A DNA stretch of 64,000 nt from Brassica napus (GCF_020379485.1 NC_063439.1:11076466-11140465); one strand, 5' to 3'. Positions 45,008-57,243 are shown, numbered from the stretch's first letter. Program-made: numbers and translations. The notes: generated by a model from the letters alone, not told the origin.

Positions 45008-47985
45008 ATGGCGAGTGATCAAATCATGCATGTGCAACCTGAATTTTTAGGTATAAGTGAATAATTCTTGGTTTTGAGTTTGGTTTTTGATTGATGGATT
45101 TTTTTTTCTATAATTACATTTTGCATGTTTGTGTAGCTACTGGTGGAACCAATAACTATTTGTATGATCAATTATGGAAGTTATGTGCTGGTCCTCTGTT
45201 TGATCCTCCAAAAATTGGAGAAGAAGTATATTATTTTCCTCAAGGGCATATAGAGCAGGCAATAATATTTTTTTACAAAATTACAATATACTTTCACATA
45301 TGTTTTGATTTTCACAACTTACTAAAATATTTGATGGTATTACCAGCTAGTTGCATCTATAAACGACGAACTATGTCAACTAAAACCAGTTTTTAATATT
45401 CCTTCAAAAATTCGCTGCAATGTTTTTAGTATCAAGCTTAAGGTATGTTTCACTGATTATTTATGTTTCCTATTTAGTGAATTCACATGAGCTATATCGA
45501 CTTGATGTAAATGATATCACTTTGGGTTCATTCTTATGTATGGTCTTAGGTAGAGACTACTACAGATGAAATTTATGCAGAAATTTCTTTGTTGCCGGAT
45601 ACATCTGTGAGTTGCAAAACAAGATTTTATTTATTTAATAACATATTTACAGGTCTTCTTAATAACAATTTAATTAATATTATGGATTTTTATTTTTTTA
45701 GGAAGTTGAAATCCCAACTTCTAAATGTGAAAACAACATACAAAACATTAAATGTTTTACTAAGGTCTTAAGCGCTTCTGATACCAGTAAAAAAGGTGGT
45801 TTTGTGTTAAATAAAAGACATGCCATTGAATGTCTTCCGCCGCTCGTATTAACACCGACTTGCATTGACTCAAATTTTAAATTTCTATATAACATTCTGT
45901 ATCAAATATTTTTTAGGATATGTCTCACCTAACTCCAAGTCAAGAGATAAATGCTACAGATATTCATGGTCATGAATGGAAATTTAAACACGCTTTAAAA
46001 GGTAACAAATTTTTATTAATCTCAAAATCTGCAAGTAGTGATTACTGATATTTATTTTCTTACAAAAAATCAACTAGGTACACCAAAAAGACATCTTTTC
46101 ACATCTGGTTGGAACGAGTTTGCAAAAGCAAAAAAATTGGTTGTTGGGGACTCCTTCATATTCCTTCGGTATATTTTTTTCATTTTACTTCTCATTGTTA
46201 TTCTTGAATTTGTATTTTAAATAACTTTTATCATAGAGGAGAGAATGGGGAATCACGAGTTGGAATAAAAAAGCAGCTCATCATCAACAAGAGAACATAC
46301 CATCATCTATAATTTCAAAGGAGAGTATGCACCATGGTGTAGTTGCTACTGCATTGAATGCTATTAAAAACAAATGCATGTTCGTTGTCTTCTATAAGCC
46401 AAGGTAAAGAAAACATTTTGTTATTGAATTGAACATTATGAAAATAGTTTATTCAACAAATTATACACTTTTATTTACTATTGATGCGATGATATCAGGT
46501 CGAGCCAATTCGTTGTCAACATCGATAAATTTAGAGATGGAGTGAATAAGAAATTTAGTATAGGCTCCAGATTTTTGATGAAGTTTGAAGGGAAAGATTT
46601 TAATGAAATAAGGTAAATCTTGAACATTTATTTTACCTTTTAAAAAATAGTGCTACTTACACAAATGATTTTAATACACTAGATACTATGGAACAATATT
46701 AAAAGTGAGAGATTTCTCCACTCATTGGAAGGATTCAGAATGGCGATGTTTAGAAGTAAGATAAGTACTCGTTTTACTTTAACTATATTATTTTTTAGAA
46801 TATACTTTTTTAAAAGTAATATACAATATCCACTAACTTTATTTTATAGGTACAATGGGATGAAGCTGCAACAATTCCAAGACCTGATAAGGTATCTCCA
46901 TGGGAGATCGAGCCTTTAACACATTCATCTGACATTCTCAAATCAGGTTTTCTAAAACATAAACGTCAAAGCGAAATACATGAGTTTGGTAAGTCAATGT
47001 TGCTCAATAAGTTAAAACTTCTTTGTGAATTATTTATCATTATATTTCTTCTTATAGGTTCAAATATGTGGGTTCCTACATTGACCCAAGGCCAAGAAGT
47101 TGGACATTCAAGCATACAATCTTCAATGAGCTACTCATTCGCTACTACCATGTCCAAACCAAACTACAATGAGCAAATGGTTCAAGCAATGAAAGAAACG
47201 TCAACCACCACCGCAACTACTAGCTACAGACTGTTTGGAGTTGATCTGAAAGTTCCCGCGAAAACAAAGGATAGCATAGAACCAATAAACTCATATAAAA
47301 AATCTAAGATTTCTAAAATCTTTGAAGAAGAAAAGGTTGATCACATCCAAACTAGAAGTCATACTAAGGTATGAAAAATATCACCATCTTCTTTTTTTTT
47401 TACTTATTAGTCAAGTTTAAACTATTTATTAGGTACAACTAAAACATGGGTTCATAAAAAAAACATATGTGTGTGTGTGTGGTTGCATCCATAACTTCAT
47501 TATGATATTAGAACCTAAATAAAATTTGAATATTTTTAATAGATTTAGATGACTATAAAGTTCATATTCTTTTGATATGGTTATTGATCAGGTTCGTATG
47601 GAAGGGGCCATGGAAAGAACTGTGGATTTATCTATTTTTGATGGATACAATCAATTGATCGATGAACTAGAAAGACTCTTTGATATCAAAGGCAAGTTGC
47701 ATATACACAATCAATGGAAAATAGTTTTCATAAATGCTGATGGAGATATAATGCTTCTTGGAGACGACCCGTGGCCGTAAGTGCTTTTCTTTCTATTTTT
47801 TTCTTATTACTTTGGAAATTTAATGAGTATATTTATCTTTATGTAGCAAATTTTGCAATACGGCAAAGGAAATATTCATATGTTCAAAAAACGATGCCAA
47901 GATAGGTGATGCAGATAACAAATTCTCCGAAGGTGACCCAATATTAACAACAACAAACTTACCACCAGATGTCAACAACAATTAA
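45008..47985 (+). CDS. Auxin response factor, ARF12-22 clade, one-base frameshift
   Basis: Exons: 45008-45050, 45137-45258, 45347-45442, 45550-45606, 45702-45845, 45917-46001, 46078-46168, 46237-46403, 46499-46612, 46683-46755, 46850-46988, 47058-47368, 47592-47776, 47847-47985. If the frameshift is ignored this gives about 588 residues. Domains: N-terminal [16 protein letters not shown], the B3 DNA-binding domain ([11 protein letters not shown] to [14 protein letters not shown]), the auxin-response middle region ([25 protein letters not shown]), and a C-terminal PB1 domain ([25 protein letters not shown]). A run of six A (46267-46272) has one base too few. As written the frame stops at TAA 46310-46312, after about 237 residues. 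Exon 2 ends CAG followed by GCAAT, implying a GC-AG intron. Confidence 0.87.
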
Positions 47986-48480
47986 TCGAAGAGAGCTTTT
48001 GGTTTTATAAAGTAAAAGTTACTTATTTTATAATATATTAAAGATAAGACTTGGAAATGTGTGTAACTTAAATCGTAAAAGTATATTATGGAGTGTCTTG
48101 CATTTGATGATTGATGTTTTATCTGGCGGTTGAAGTTTTTTAAATGAAACAAAAATCTTTTGTTTTTATTTTAATTTTAATATTTTGTTGACATGTTAAG
48201 TATTATGTGTGTTCTCTTACCCAAGTGTGCTTGAAGATATAATTTTACACACAAATTGTTTAAAGAGAGGAAGCTTAAGAAACAGTGGGAAGCCAAATTT
48301 TTTTTATTTAAAACAATTTTTAGTACACGGTTTCTTTTCTTTTGATATATCTCACAGTGCACCATGTTTCTGTTAATAAAGAACTTTCTCTCTCCTCGGT
48401 AAAAGGCCACTCTTAAGAGGATTATGGTTTGGTCGCCACCGACCAATGGTGTGTCCTCTCGCCACCATTGAGAAATCTCT
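47986..48480. other. ARF 3' flank
   Basis: Presumed 3'UTR and intergenic DNA; no gene recognised. Confidence 0.4.
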
Positions 48481-49675
48481 AAGATGGATAGGAGGAAGTG
48501 CATCATCTCATCTCACCCCCTCTCTTCAAAGTTCTCTCATGTAATGGATGCCCTTTGTGTGTCTTCTCCTCGTGATGGATTGTCAGTTTCAAAATCAGTG
48601 CATAGGTCATCAGGCGTGGCAGGATTTGGGCCTCCGATTTCAGTGGAGGTGGGTCCTCCTGTTTCTTCTCCTCCTACAGGAGTATCTTCTCCTTGGGTTT
48701 CCCCTTTGGTATCTAAGAAAGTCAGCTGTGATGCTACCATCAGTAACTCTCATGTAGAACCATATACCTCAGCTCCGCCTGGAGTTGCTTCTGCTCAACT
48801 TCAGCTCTTACTAGAGTTCCTCCCAATGACTAGCAAATTGGAGTCGATTCTTCTGGTGGTAAACCAACATTTGAGACATCTGCTGCGAAGCCGATAGCTT
48901 CTACTGCTCCTAGAATTTTAAAGTATTCAGAAGTAATCATGAATCATTATTATTAGAGGAAATTGGGACCCTGGGGGGGGGGGTGCTTTCGTTCAAATCC
49001 CTGACGAAAATTTAGACGAAGCAAGGGAAGAGTTTCGAGATATTTTGTTTGCAAGGTTGCATGGTGAAGCTACGGATATGGGCAGAAATATTGGCACTGT
49101 TAATGTCATTTGGAGTCACCCAGGTACGATAATATTTGTCCATCGTCTTTTACTCATAGTTAGTATCCTATTAACTCAAGCTCAGGTGTTAGCGAGAAGT
49201 GTTTTGGACCATAGCGGGAATTACGTATGTAGCACCATGGTCCCATGAATTCTCACCAGAGGACCACAAATAACCTCAATTGTGGTGCCAGTGGAGCTTA
49301 GAGGGGTACCTTATATCCTCTTCAATAAGTCTAAATCCACTCGCCATAGAAGCTGGACAACCAGTTTCTCTTGCACCTGAGACTAAAATAAATACATAAA
49401 CTTTGAGGTTTCTATTATGTGGGTTCGTGTGGATCTCTAATCGATGTTGGGGTCAAAAACGGTCACGACGAAGTTAACGCCCAAATCTCCGCAATATATA
49501 AGTATGACTCTCCGCTACACAGCTTTTCGAAATAAAGTTTCATCTCGAACTTCATTTAGATCGAACATAAGCCATAGGAAACATACCCAAACCAAGTACG
49601 GATAAGTTCGAGTATGACAATCGGAACACGGACAAACCAAGCTCGGTCATTGCGCAACTACCGCACATGCACGCT

Positions 49676-49806
49676 GTCCGGTCGCTACGTAGCGAACCAA
49701 GCTTGAGCCAAGCTTGGTCGCTACGTAGCGACCGAGCGTCCGTCCCGCTCAGTCGCTACGTAGCGACCTGGCTCAAGCCAAAGCTCGGTCGCTACGTAGC
49801 GACCGA
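49676..49806. repeat. Palindrome array in the LTR
   Basis: CGCTACGTAGCG at 49683, 49719, 49754 and 49790, each within a longer near-palindrome (ggtcgctacgtagcgacc), embedded in a 36-bp tandem unit with gagc/gctc edges. The open frame through it is a by-product. Confidence 0.85.
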
Positions 49807-50238
49807 GCTCTTCCATAACTTCGATACGACACCAGTCCATGCATTCTCGTCAAACCTTCGATGCTATCTCCCGAAGACCGTAGCAAACTCGGTTCATGTT
49901 TTCCGCTATTCTAAATCATCGATCAAACTTTGCGGATTAAAACCGCGGAAAGTTCGTTCTTTATCAAAAGAAGTCGCAGTAAACGCTTCGAGACAGAAGA
50001 CGGCCCAAAGGGACCTAAAACACGACTCGAGGCCCACTCTAAGATTTCTTAACCAAAAGTCCGTAAACCGTAGCACGGTTTACGCTTGGCATGCAAGGAA
50101 GGATAAATGTCAAGTTTCCGTGGATAAATACGAAATTTTGAGGATAGTTATGAAGATCGGAAAAAATGGAATATCTCCATTTTATGCTATGACGGCTTAA
50201 GGGCAGAAGAGTAAAAGCGTAAACCGACCTCGGAGCGA

Positions 50239-50246
50239 GTATATAA
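50239..50246 (+). promoter_or_regulatory. LTR TATA box
   Basis: TATATAAG about 385 bp before the LTR end, where the U3/R boundary of an LTR promoter would be expected. Confidence 0.55.
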
Positions 50247-52157
50247 GGAGTCCTAGGCGAGAGGCATGGAAGACAACTTTTTTCAGAGCAAACTTAGCAC
50301 TTAGAGCAATTTAGGCAATTTTCCGTTTTTGTTATTTCGAGCTGCGACTCAATTATGTTTAGCCGTCTTAGGGTTGCTAGAACTAGGAATCTCGCCGACA
50401 GCTCTCGAGCCCAGGCTTATACCTTGTTGTAAACGCTCATACGCAAATTCAGAATAAGATCTACTTTGCTCTCTTTTCGATTTCTTATACTTTGTCGTTG
50501 TTATTCTCGTGTTCTAATTGCTTGACGTGTGGTATTAGCATATATCCGGGACCTCTGGGAAATTAGAGTTTTCCTAGTTTCCTTATTTAAACAGAAATCG
50601 AAAGTGCGAATTTCAGTTCCCACAATCGAGCTACCACGTCTTTGGTTTTTCAAATGGATGAAAGGTAGGATATCTCTGTTTCCCATCCATGGCTCCCGAG
50701 GAAATATGATTATTGTAGTAAATTGGGAAATGTGTCTAGGAGATGCTCTCCTAAACCTCTCGACAGACTAGGATTTCAAGGATGTCTAAAAGCAGAGATA
50801 AAAGTTTCAAGAGGCAGTCGAGGTCAGAAAGGTTTGCAAGGAAGTCAACATATGAAAAAGACTCTAGTGCATCCTGAAGTGGCAATTGAGAAATCTTAGA
50901 TGATGCTGGAATGGAAATAAATAAAGATCTAGAAGAACCACGTTGTGAAGCTGCTATTTATAGTGATAAAATCGCGGAGGGTGGTTATATTTCTTCTACT
51001 TCAGAAGGTATTGGAGTCAAAATCGGTCATTTCGAGATCAGAGGCCAAGATTACGATAGATCAACAAAGGAAAATCCACTAAGTTCTAAGGGCCGTAAAT
51101 GATGAGATAACTAATCCAAATATGCCGTGCCAACTCAGAAAGAAATAGAATAAGCTCCGTACACCTCTTTTCGAAATAGGAAGAAAGCAATTCCTATCTG
51201 AACAACGGTTATTGATATCCCTCAAGTTACCCTATAAGTGGTTTACTCTCTCAAATAAGAGGTTCAATTGTAATACTTAGGGATCAAATTCACAGGGAGC
51301 TAAGGTACACAATAGATCTATCTAGTTATGTAGTTAAGCTAGGCAAGTAGGTTTTAAAGCAGTAAATAGCAGGGATGAACAAGTAATTGTTCGATTGATT
51401 GATTTGGGGTTTTAAGACAGATATGGGAAACATTAGACTTAAGGGTTTCTATTCAAACAATCAGGATTATAGAGATATAGATTACTAAGCATATATGGAT
51501 ATTCTAGAACACAAACAATAAGAATAGTCGATCAACTTTCTTATATTTAGATTATCTATCGCCAGATCTAGGACTTCAGTTTTCGCTTGTTGGTCCTGAG
51601 AAAGTGTAGATCGATTCCAAAAAGGGGTGTCGATCGATACACCTTTCAGCCCATCGATCGATGCAACTAGTGAGTTGTTGATCGATGAACCTTCAAGGGA
51701 GTGTTATCGCACGTGTTTGACGTGTTCTCTAAATCAACTTCCGCTTGTTTCTAGTAATCCTAGCACAATCTAAACTAATCAGACAGAGAACCAAACTTCC
51801 GCTTGTGCCCTACTATCTAAAGGCAAGGTCCTAGTTAGCTACTCTATAATACATGCATTAAAAACAATTTAGTTGATTAATATTCCTGACACTTAGCAGT
51901 TCTATATTTTGGGCTAATCCCTCATGAATATCTGAACCCTAAATCTAACAAGAAGAACTACTCAGACATAGCTAACTAATTCATAACAAAGAGATATGAA
52001 AACTGCATAAAATATAATATTGTAGAAAAACTGGAGTTCCAATCACAAATCTCCAAAAAAGTTATTGGATCTTCTCTCCAAACCTAAAACTCTAAGTATT
52101 CTGATGTATGAAAGTAAGAAAGCGTGTGTTGCCTAGAAAAATTGCAGAGCACATAAA

Positions 52158-53513
52158 TCTTATATATTAAAACAGAAGTCACAACCTTGATTCATGTGTG
52201 ATTTTTTTTTAAAAATGAACCTAATGGACATATTCTTAGAAAGTCATGTTACATTTAATATCTAAGCTTATCATTTAAATTTTGGGCCTACCATATATTT
52301 TTATTGGGCTATCAATAATTGAATATAAACAATAGATTATCCATTTGATTTATAGATAGTATAAATTAAATAGATATAATTTAATATTGTAATACTATAC
52401 CTCTATATGCTAAATATTTATATATTTGTCGATGTTAACTTTTAAAATTATAAAGATTTTTTTTAAATAACAAAAATCATATTATCTAACAATGATTAAT
52501 CTTTACTACCTTAAACCAATAAAAAAAATTTAAATTATATAGTTTATTTTAAAACAATTAAACAATGTTTGTCCGTAAATGATTTTGTAATATTAACACA
52601 TAACAAAATATATATTTTTTATTTGGTAAATACTTTTTAAAATAATACGAGAAAAAGAAAAAAACAACAATGGTTAAAAATGAAATGAGTGAAGAAATTT
52701 TAGATTTCCATATATAGTAATTAGTTTCCTAACTAAAACAAGATTTCAATATCTAATATATTAAAACAGAAGTCACAACCTTGATTCATGTGTGATTTTT
52801 TAAAAAATAGACCTAATAGAAATATTCCAAGAAAGTCATGTTACATTTAATATTTAATCTTATCATTTAAATTTTGGGCCTACCATAAATTTTTATTGGG
52901 ATATCAATAATTGAATTTAAACAATAGAGGATCCATTGAATTTATAGATAGTATAAATTAAATAGATATAATTAAATGTTATAATACTATACCTCTATAT
53001 GTTAAATATTTAAATATTTGTCGATGTTAATTTTTAAAACTATAAAAAAAAATTTAAATAACAAAAATCATATTATCTAACAATGATTAATCTTTACTAC
53101 CTTAAACCAATGAAAACAAATTTTAAACTATATAGTTTATTTTAAAAATTAAACAAAAACTAAATGTTTAATTATTAACTCGATAATATAAATCTATAAA
53201 GCAAAAATTTTAATTTTTACAAAACTTTCTAAATTTGTGAAATGTTACAATATCTTTGAATATGACAAGAAAACAATATTTTACTAATATTTATATATAT
53301 AGTTACGATTTTAATAATGAAATAAAATCTGAAAATATATATATATAGAAAAAGATATAAATACATGTGAAAGTTTGAAACAATCTATTCAATGAAAAAA
53401 TTATACAGTAAACTTATTATGTTTTAAAATACCAATTTAGAATTGAAAACAAAATATTTATATAAAAATAAATAAAAACAAAAACTCGTGCGGTTGCGCG
53501 GGTCGAGATCTAG
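52158..53513 (+). mobile_element. Non-autonomous Helitron with repeated 5' end (second locus)
   Basis: Starts TCTTATATATTAAAACAGAAG, preceded by A. Ends with the hairpin region CGTGCGGTTGCGCGGG followed by CTAG (53510-53513) and T. A second start (TCTAATATATTAAAACAGAAG) lies at 52752, again after an A. The first ~400 bp after each start are alike (about 90 percent by eye). It is of the same family as 20358-22027, in the opposite orientation. AT-rich, non-coding. Confidence 0.82.
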
Positions 53514-54046
53514 TATTAGGTTAAAACTTGTCAAGGGTAATTTGGTAATTCTTGTAGGACTTGGGCTTAAAGTCGACTGAAACCGTTTTGGCCTCTGCGC
53601 GCTTCACCGTCCATCGACAACACTGAGTGTGTGTCTATCAATTATTTCATTCGCCCATCGATCGATAGTCATGGTCGATGGTCAACTACGGATATTTATC
53701 ATTTTATCTCCAAAATGCATCAAAATCACTACTTTCCTCCAAATCACCCAAAAACCTGTAAACATACTAAAAAAACTCCAAAACAACTATAAAGTATTTA
53801 AAAACACCTATATACCATGGTTAAAAATGAGTAAAATTCATGGTAAATCAGTTATCTGAAAAAAACATTCTTTCAAAAAACTAAGCGAAAACAATCAACA
53901 GAAGTGAATGATTTGAGACAAGCAAAGGGAAAGGTTTCATCATCATTCTCTCTCCTCACACCTCATTCTTTCATAGCCTTTGAGGTTTCTCCCTCTCTTC
54001 ATCTCCACCTCTTCATCTCCTAGTGGCCCCACCTCAAGCCTCTTCG

Positions 54047-54048
<2 letters not shown>

Positions 54049-54127
<79 letters not shown>
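54049..54127. repeat. Long (CT)n microsatellite
   Basis: About 39 perfect CT repeats at the junction of copies A and B of the unclassified repeat. Confidence 0.95.
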
Positions 54128-54129
<2 letters not shown>

Positions 54130-56060
54130 GAGTGATTTGTACTCTCTCAAATAAGAGATTTAGTTGTAATACTTAAGGATCAAATCCAAATATATTCTAG
54201 GATTACAAAATAGAATTGTAGTTTTCGAAATAAAGCTACACGATTATTATTAAAGCGGTAAATCAGTTGAACAAAGTAGTTGTTCGATTGAATGATTTTA
54301 GGTTGTAAACTGTTTGGGAAAAAGCTAGATTCGGGATAATTCTCAGGTGTGGCAAGTATGCAACTTAATTAAATTAATTAGGAATTATAAATTATATGTT
54401 ATCGAATTCAAACTTAAGTATAATCTATCAACCTATGTTTTTTTAGATTATCTAATGTCTAGATCTAAGATCTAAGTTGTCGCTTGTTGATCTTGAGAAA
54501 GTGTTGATCGACGATCCTATATGAATGTCGATCGATACACCTTTCAGCCCGTTGATCGATACAACTATGGAGTCGTCGATCGACGTTCCTTCTAGCTAGC
54601 ATGCTTTGCAAACAGGTTTGGATAGGTTCTCTAATCTTCTGAACCAACTTTCATGTGTATCCAGTTGATTAGATAATACTAGTTAGTTTCAGGCAATTAA
54701 CCAAGCTAATATCAACGTCAGGTTGGGGTACGGTTGAGAAGCCTTAGGCTTTGATCTGATGGGACGTGCTAGTGGGCGAACTGGCCTAGTGGACGGTTGG
54801 CCCATTGGTCATATTCTTGTTTGATTGTTGGCCGGTGGTTCGACCTATTCCTAAAATGGTTCGAGGGTGTTACAGAGGTGGTATTGCGCTAGTTAAACCT
54901 AAGATCTAAGTTTAAAGTGATCAATCCTAGACTTAGCATTAAGAGCAACTAGATGAAAAACTATTAAAATATCCTAACAACAATTCATATTAGCAATACG
55001 TAAATCACCCTTTGAAGAACCCTAATCTAACAATAAGACTACTCAGACATATTCATAAGAAACATGGTCATGATGGTCTGAATAAAACTTAAATGAAATG
55101 AATATGAAAAGTAACAAGACAAAGCAAAGCAACAATGGAGTTCAAGATCTTCTCTGTTATGAAATTCAGATCTCTCTCTCCTCTCCTAAACTCTCTAAGC
55201 TATCAAGTATATCTTCTCTTCAAATGTGTGACAATGGTGGAAGAAGTCTCAAGAAGTTCTTCCTCTAAAATGATACAAAAACCCTAATAAATAGCATAAT
55301 ATGCGCCAGGGACTTATGGTGCAATAACTTGGAGTTTTAGGTAAAACTTGTGATTTCCTTTAATGTTGATTCTCGCGGATGGCTCACCGTCGATCGACAT
55401 CGATAGTGCTCTGTCGATCGATTGTGGAAGTTATCCGTCGATCAATGTTTATCCTCAATTATCGATGGTTGAAGAAGTCTCTAGAAGTTCTTCCTCTAAA
55501 ATGATACAAAACCCTAATAAATAGCCTAATATGTGGCCAGGGACTTATGGTGCAATAACTTGGAGGTTTAGGTAAAACTTGTGATTTCCTTTAATGTTGA
55601 TTCTCGCGTATGGCTCACCGTCGATCGACATCGATAGTGCTTTGTCGATCGATTGTGGAAGTTATCTGTCGATCAATGTTTATCCTCAATTATCGATCCG
55701 ACTTAGTGATTTCAGCGTAGTTCTCAAAAATGGTTCCAAAATACTCCAAAATCACAATTTTCCTCAAATAAGTACCTAAACCTGTAAAAGCTCTGAAAAG
55801 ACTCCAAATGCATATAAAAAACTTTGAAAACATATATAAATCATGGTCAAAAGTGGATAAAATCCATGATGTATCAATCTCTCGGTCTTTATCACCATAA
55901 AGCCATCTCCTTCTCTTCATCACCATGAAGCTCTTTATCAAACTTCATCGCACCTCTTCATCGCTATGAAGCCCTCTCCCACTCTTTATCGCCATGGAAC
56001 TCTCTCGCGGACTTCATCGCGACCTCTTCATTGCCGGTCCTCATCGCCCGCACCTTCTAC
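54128..56060 (+). repeat. Unclassified repeat, copy B
   Basis: Starts gtactctctcaaataagag at about 54138 and follows copy A: the gatcgat block (54480-54590), a tcaaaatactccaaaatcac...catggtcaaaagtgg tract (55730-55870), then a cttcatcgccatgaag-rich end (55877-56055), itself a loose minisatellite. It contains an internal 231-bp tandem duplication. No protein recognised. Confidence 0.65.
55244..55697. repeat. 231-bp tandem duplication in copy B
   Basis: agaagttcttcctctaaaat at 55252 and 55483, and atcctcaattatcgat at 55451 and 55682, fix the period at 231 bp. The copies differ at only a few positions, so the duplication is recent. Confidence 0.9.
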
Positions 56061-56417
56061 TCATCTTGTTTTCATTTTTATTTTGCCCGGGAGAAGTCAT
56101 AAAAACAAAATATAGTAAGAAAACAGTCTAAAACATGATGCAGCCCATTTATGACGCAAAGCATAAAGCACCCCAATCTTAGTGACTGTTTACTTGGGGA
56201 AAAATAAGGAAGAAAATAGGATAATGGGAGATTTCAGGTAAAGAGAAAAACTCAAATCTGAATGGATAAGAAAAGATCGGATGGAAGAAGAAGATATGAA
56301 TCTACGGAGGAAAGGGCAAGATGACCAACTTTGTAAGACTATATAAACAGTATCTCGGACATTCAAGAGGAAGAGTAAAAAGGGCGGAGTATAATGCTTA
56401 CTCTTTTCTAATTGTAG
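56061..56417. other. Intergenic, nothing recognised
   Basis: No gene or defined element. Confidence 0.35.
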
Positions 56418-56576
56418 GCAGACTTTTTAACTCTGCATAGCCACCATTGATAATGTTGTGTGGGACTCTAGATGTTATAAAATTGCATGTAGTGATTGCC
56501 AAACTAAAGTGAACAGAGGGATGACCTCATTGATGTGTCCAAAATGTGATAATGTGAATGCAACTGAAGTTGCGAG
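56418..56576 (+). pseudogene. RPA1-like zinc-finger exon fragment
   Basis: An exon-like piece between an AG (56416-56417) and a GT (56577). It encodes ATIDNVVWDSRCYKIACSDC and, further on, MCPKCDNVNATEVAR. This is the zinc-ribbon part of the C-terminal OB fold of replication protein A large subunits (C-x2-C ... C-x2-C). The frame has a stop at its 5' end and no neighbouring exons, so it is a fragment. Helitrons in plants often carry RPA-like genes; whether this came from one is not shown. Confidence 0.65.
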
Positions 56577-57235
56577 GTTAGCTTTCCTAATCCTCATATA
56601 TCTTCATTGTTTATCCTTTATTCTAAGTTGTCTGTTCTTCAATAAATAAACATAAATCTAACTATATACATTAAACAAGTGATTACTGTGTAAATTAAAA
56701 TTGATAGAAATCAAATGACTGACCGCTCAAATTACTATATTCATTTATTCTTACAACTTTTTTAAAATTTTTGAATATGACAAAACCATAATAGTTATGA
56801 GAATATTTTTACACTCTTTCTTAAGAAAATAACTACATAAAAATAAATTAAATAATGATATTCAAAACATCAATTATGAAATGTGAAATGTTAATTACAA
56901 CCGAAAACATATTAATTATATGTTGAATTTTTAGAATCAAGTTTTGAAGTTGACCTAGATCACGGGTTTTACCTGTTTTTATTTAGTTTTACCAATTTTT
57001 CTTAGATCCAGGTTTTAAACTGGATCAGACTCAGCTTCTTCAAAGGTTTATGGTTGGTCCGGTCCGGTCCATTTTTCAAAGTACTCGTTTAAGTACAATA
57101 TTTCATTTCAATTTTTTTTCTGAAATGTTTATCCCAGTGAAAAAAATAATAAAATAATCATTTATGAACGGTTTTGAGTTTTAGGTTTTAACCATAGGGG
57201 CCCGTGTGGTCCACGTGATGGATAACAAAGGCATG
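56577..57235. other. AT-rich DNA with a dispersed repeat shared with 40322-40455
   Basis: 56845-56975 and 40322-40455 share aaaacatattaattatatgttga, ttagaatcargttttgargttgac and gatcac-ggtttta in the same order. Further right, ggtccggtccggtcc (57057-57071) resembles the end of the element at 22939-23423. Probably an old non-autonomous DNA element whose left end is lost. Confidence 0.5.
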
Positions 57236-57243
57236 GAAATGGT

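Larger units (their letters stand above)
49445..50624 (+). mobile_element. Solo LTR, TSD ATCGA
   Basis: Starts TGTTGGGGTC and ends GTTCCCACA. It is flanked by ATCGA at 49440-49444 and 50625-50629, so it is a complete 1180-bp LTR with no internal region, the product of recombination between two LTRs. A TATA box (TATATAAG, 50239-50246) marks the U3/R area. The U3 holds four palindromic CGCTACGTAGCG words spaced 35-36 bp. It interrupts LINE ORF1 homology. Confidence 0.92.
48484..51100 (+). mobile_element. LINE ORF1 remnant (DUF4283-type), split by a solo LTR
   Basis: A Pro/Ser/Val-rich N-terminal frame (48484-48897) is followed, after stops, by FVQIPDENLDEAREEFRDIL (48993 onward) and words of the DUF4283 nucleic-acid-binding region: VPVELRGVPYILFN, then LWVRVDL-like (MWVRVDL at about 49418). 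Homology resumes after the LTR with VELPRLW-like and ISLFPIHGSRG words, the position of the 'YPWLP' motif. Many stops and frame changes. The end near 51100 is approximate. Confidence 0.65.
51240..54127 (+). repeat. Unclassified repeat, copy A (contains a Helitron)
   Basis: Begins tttactctctcaaataagag and runs on through cgatcgat-rich DNA (51590-51690) until the Helitron at 52158-53513. After that it resumes with more gatcgat words, a ctccaaaa...catggttaaaaatgagt tract (53700-53860) and a cttcatctcc-rich end merging into a long (CT)n. The same order recurs in copy B. No protein is recognisable; it may be untranslated DNA of an LTR retrotransposon. Confidence 0.65.

Noticed and set aside
49667..50200. 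177-codon plus-strand frame
   Set aside because: It runs through LTR palindromes and U3 DNA of the solo LTR; no domain.
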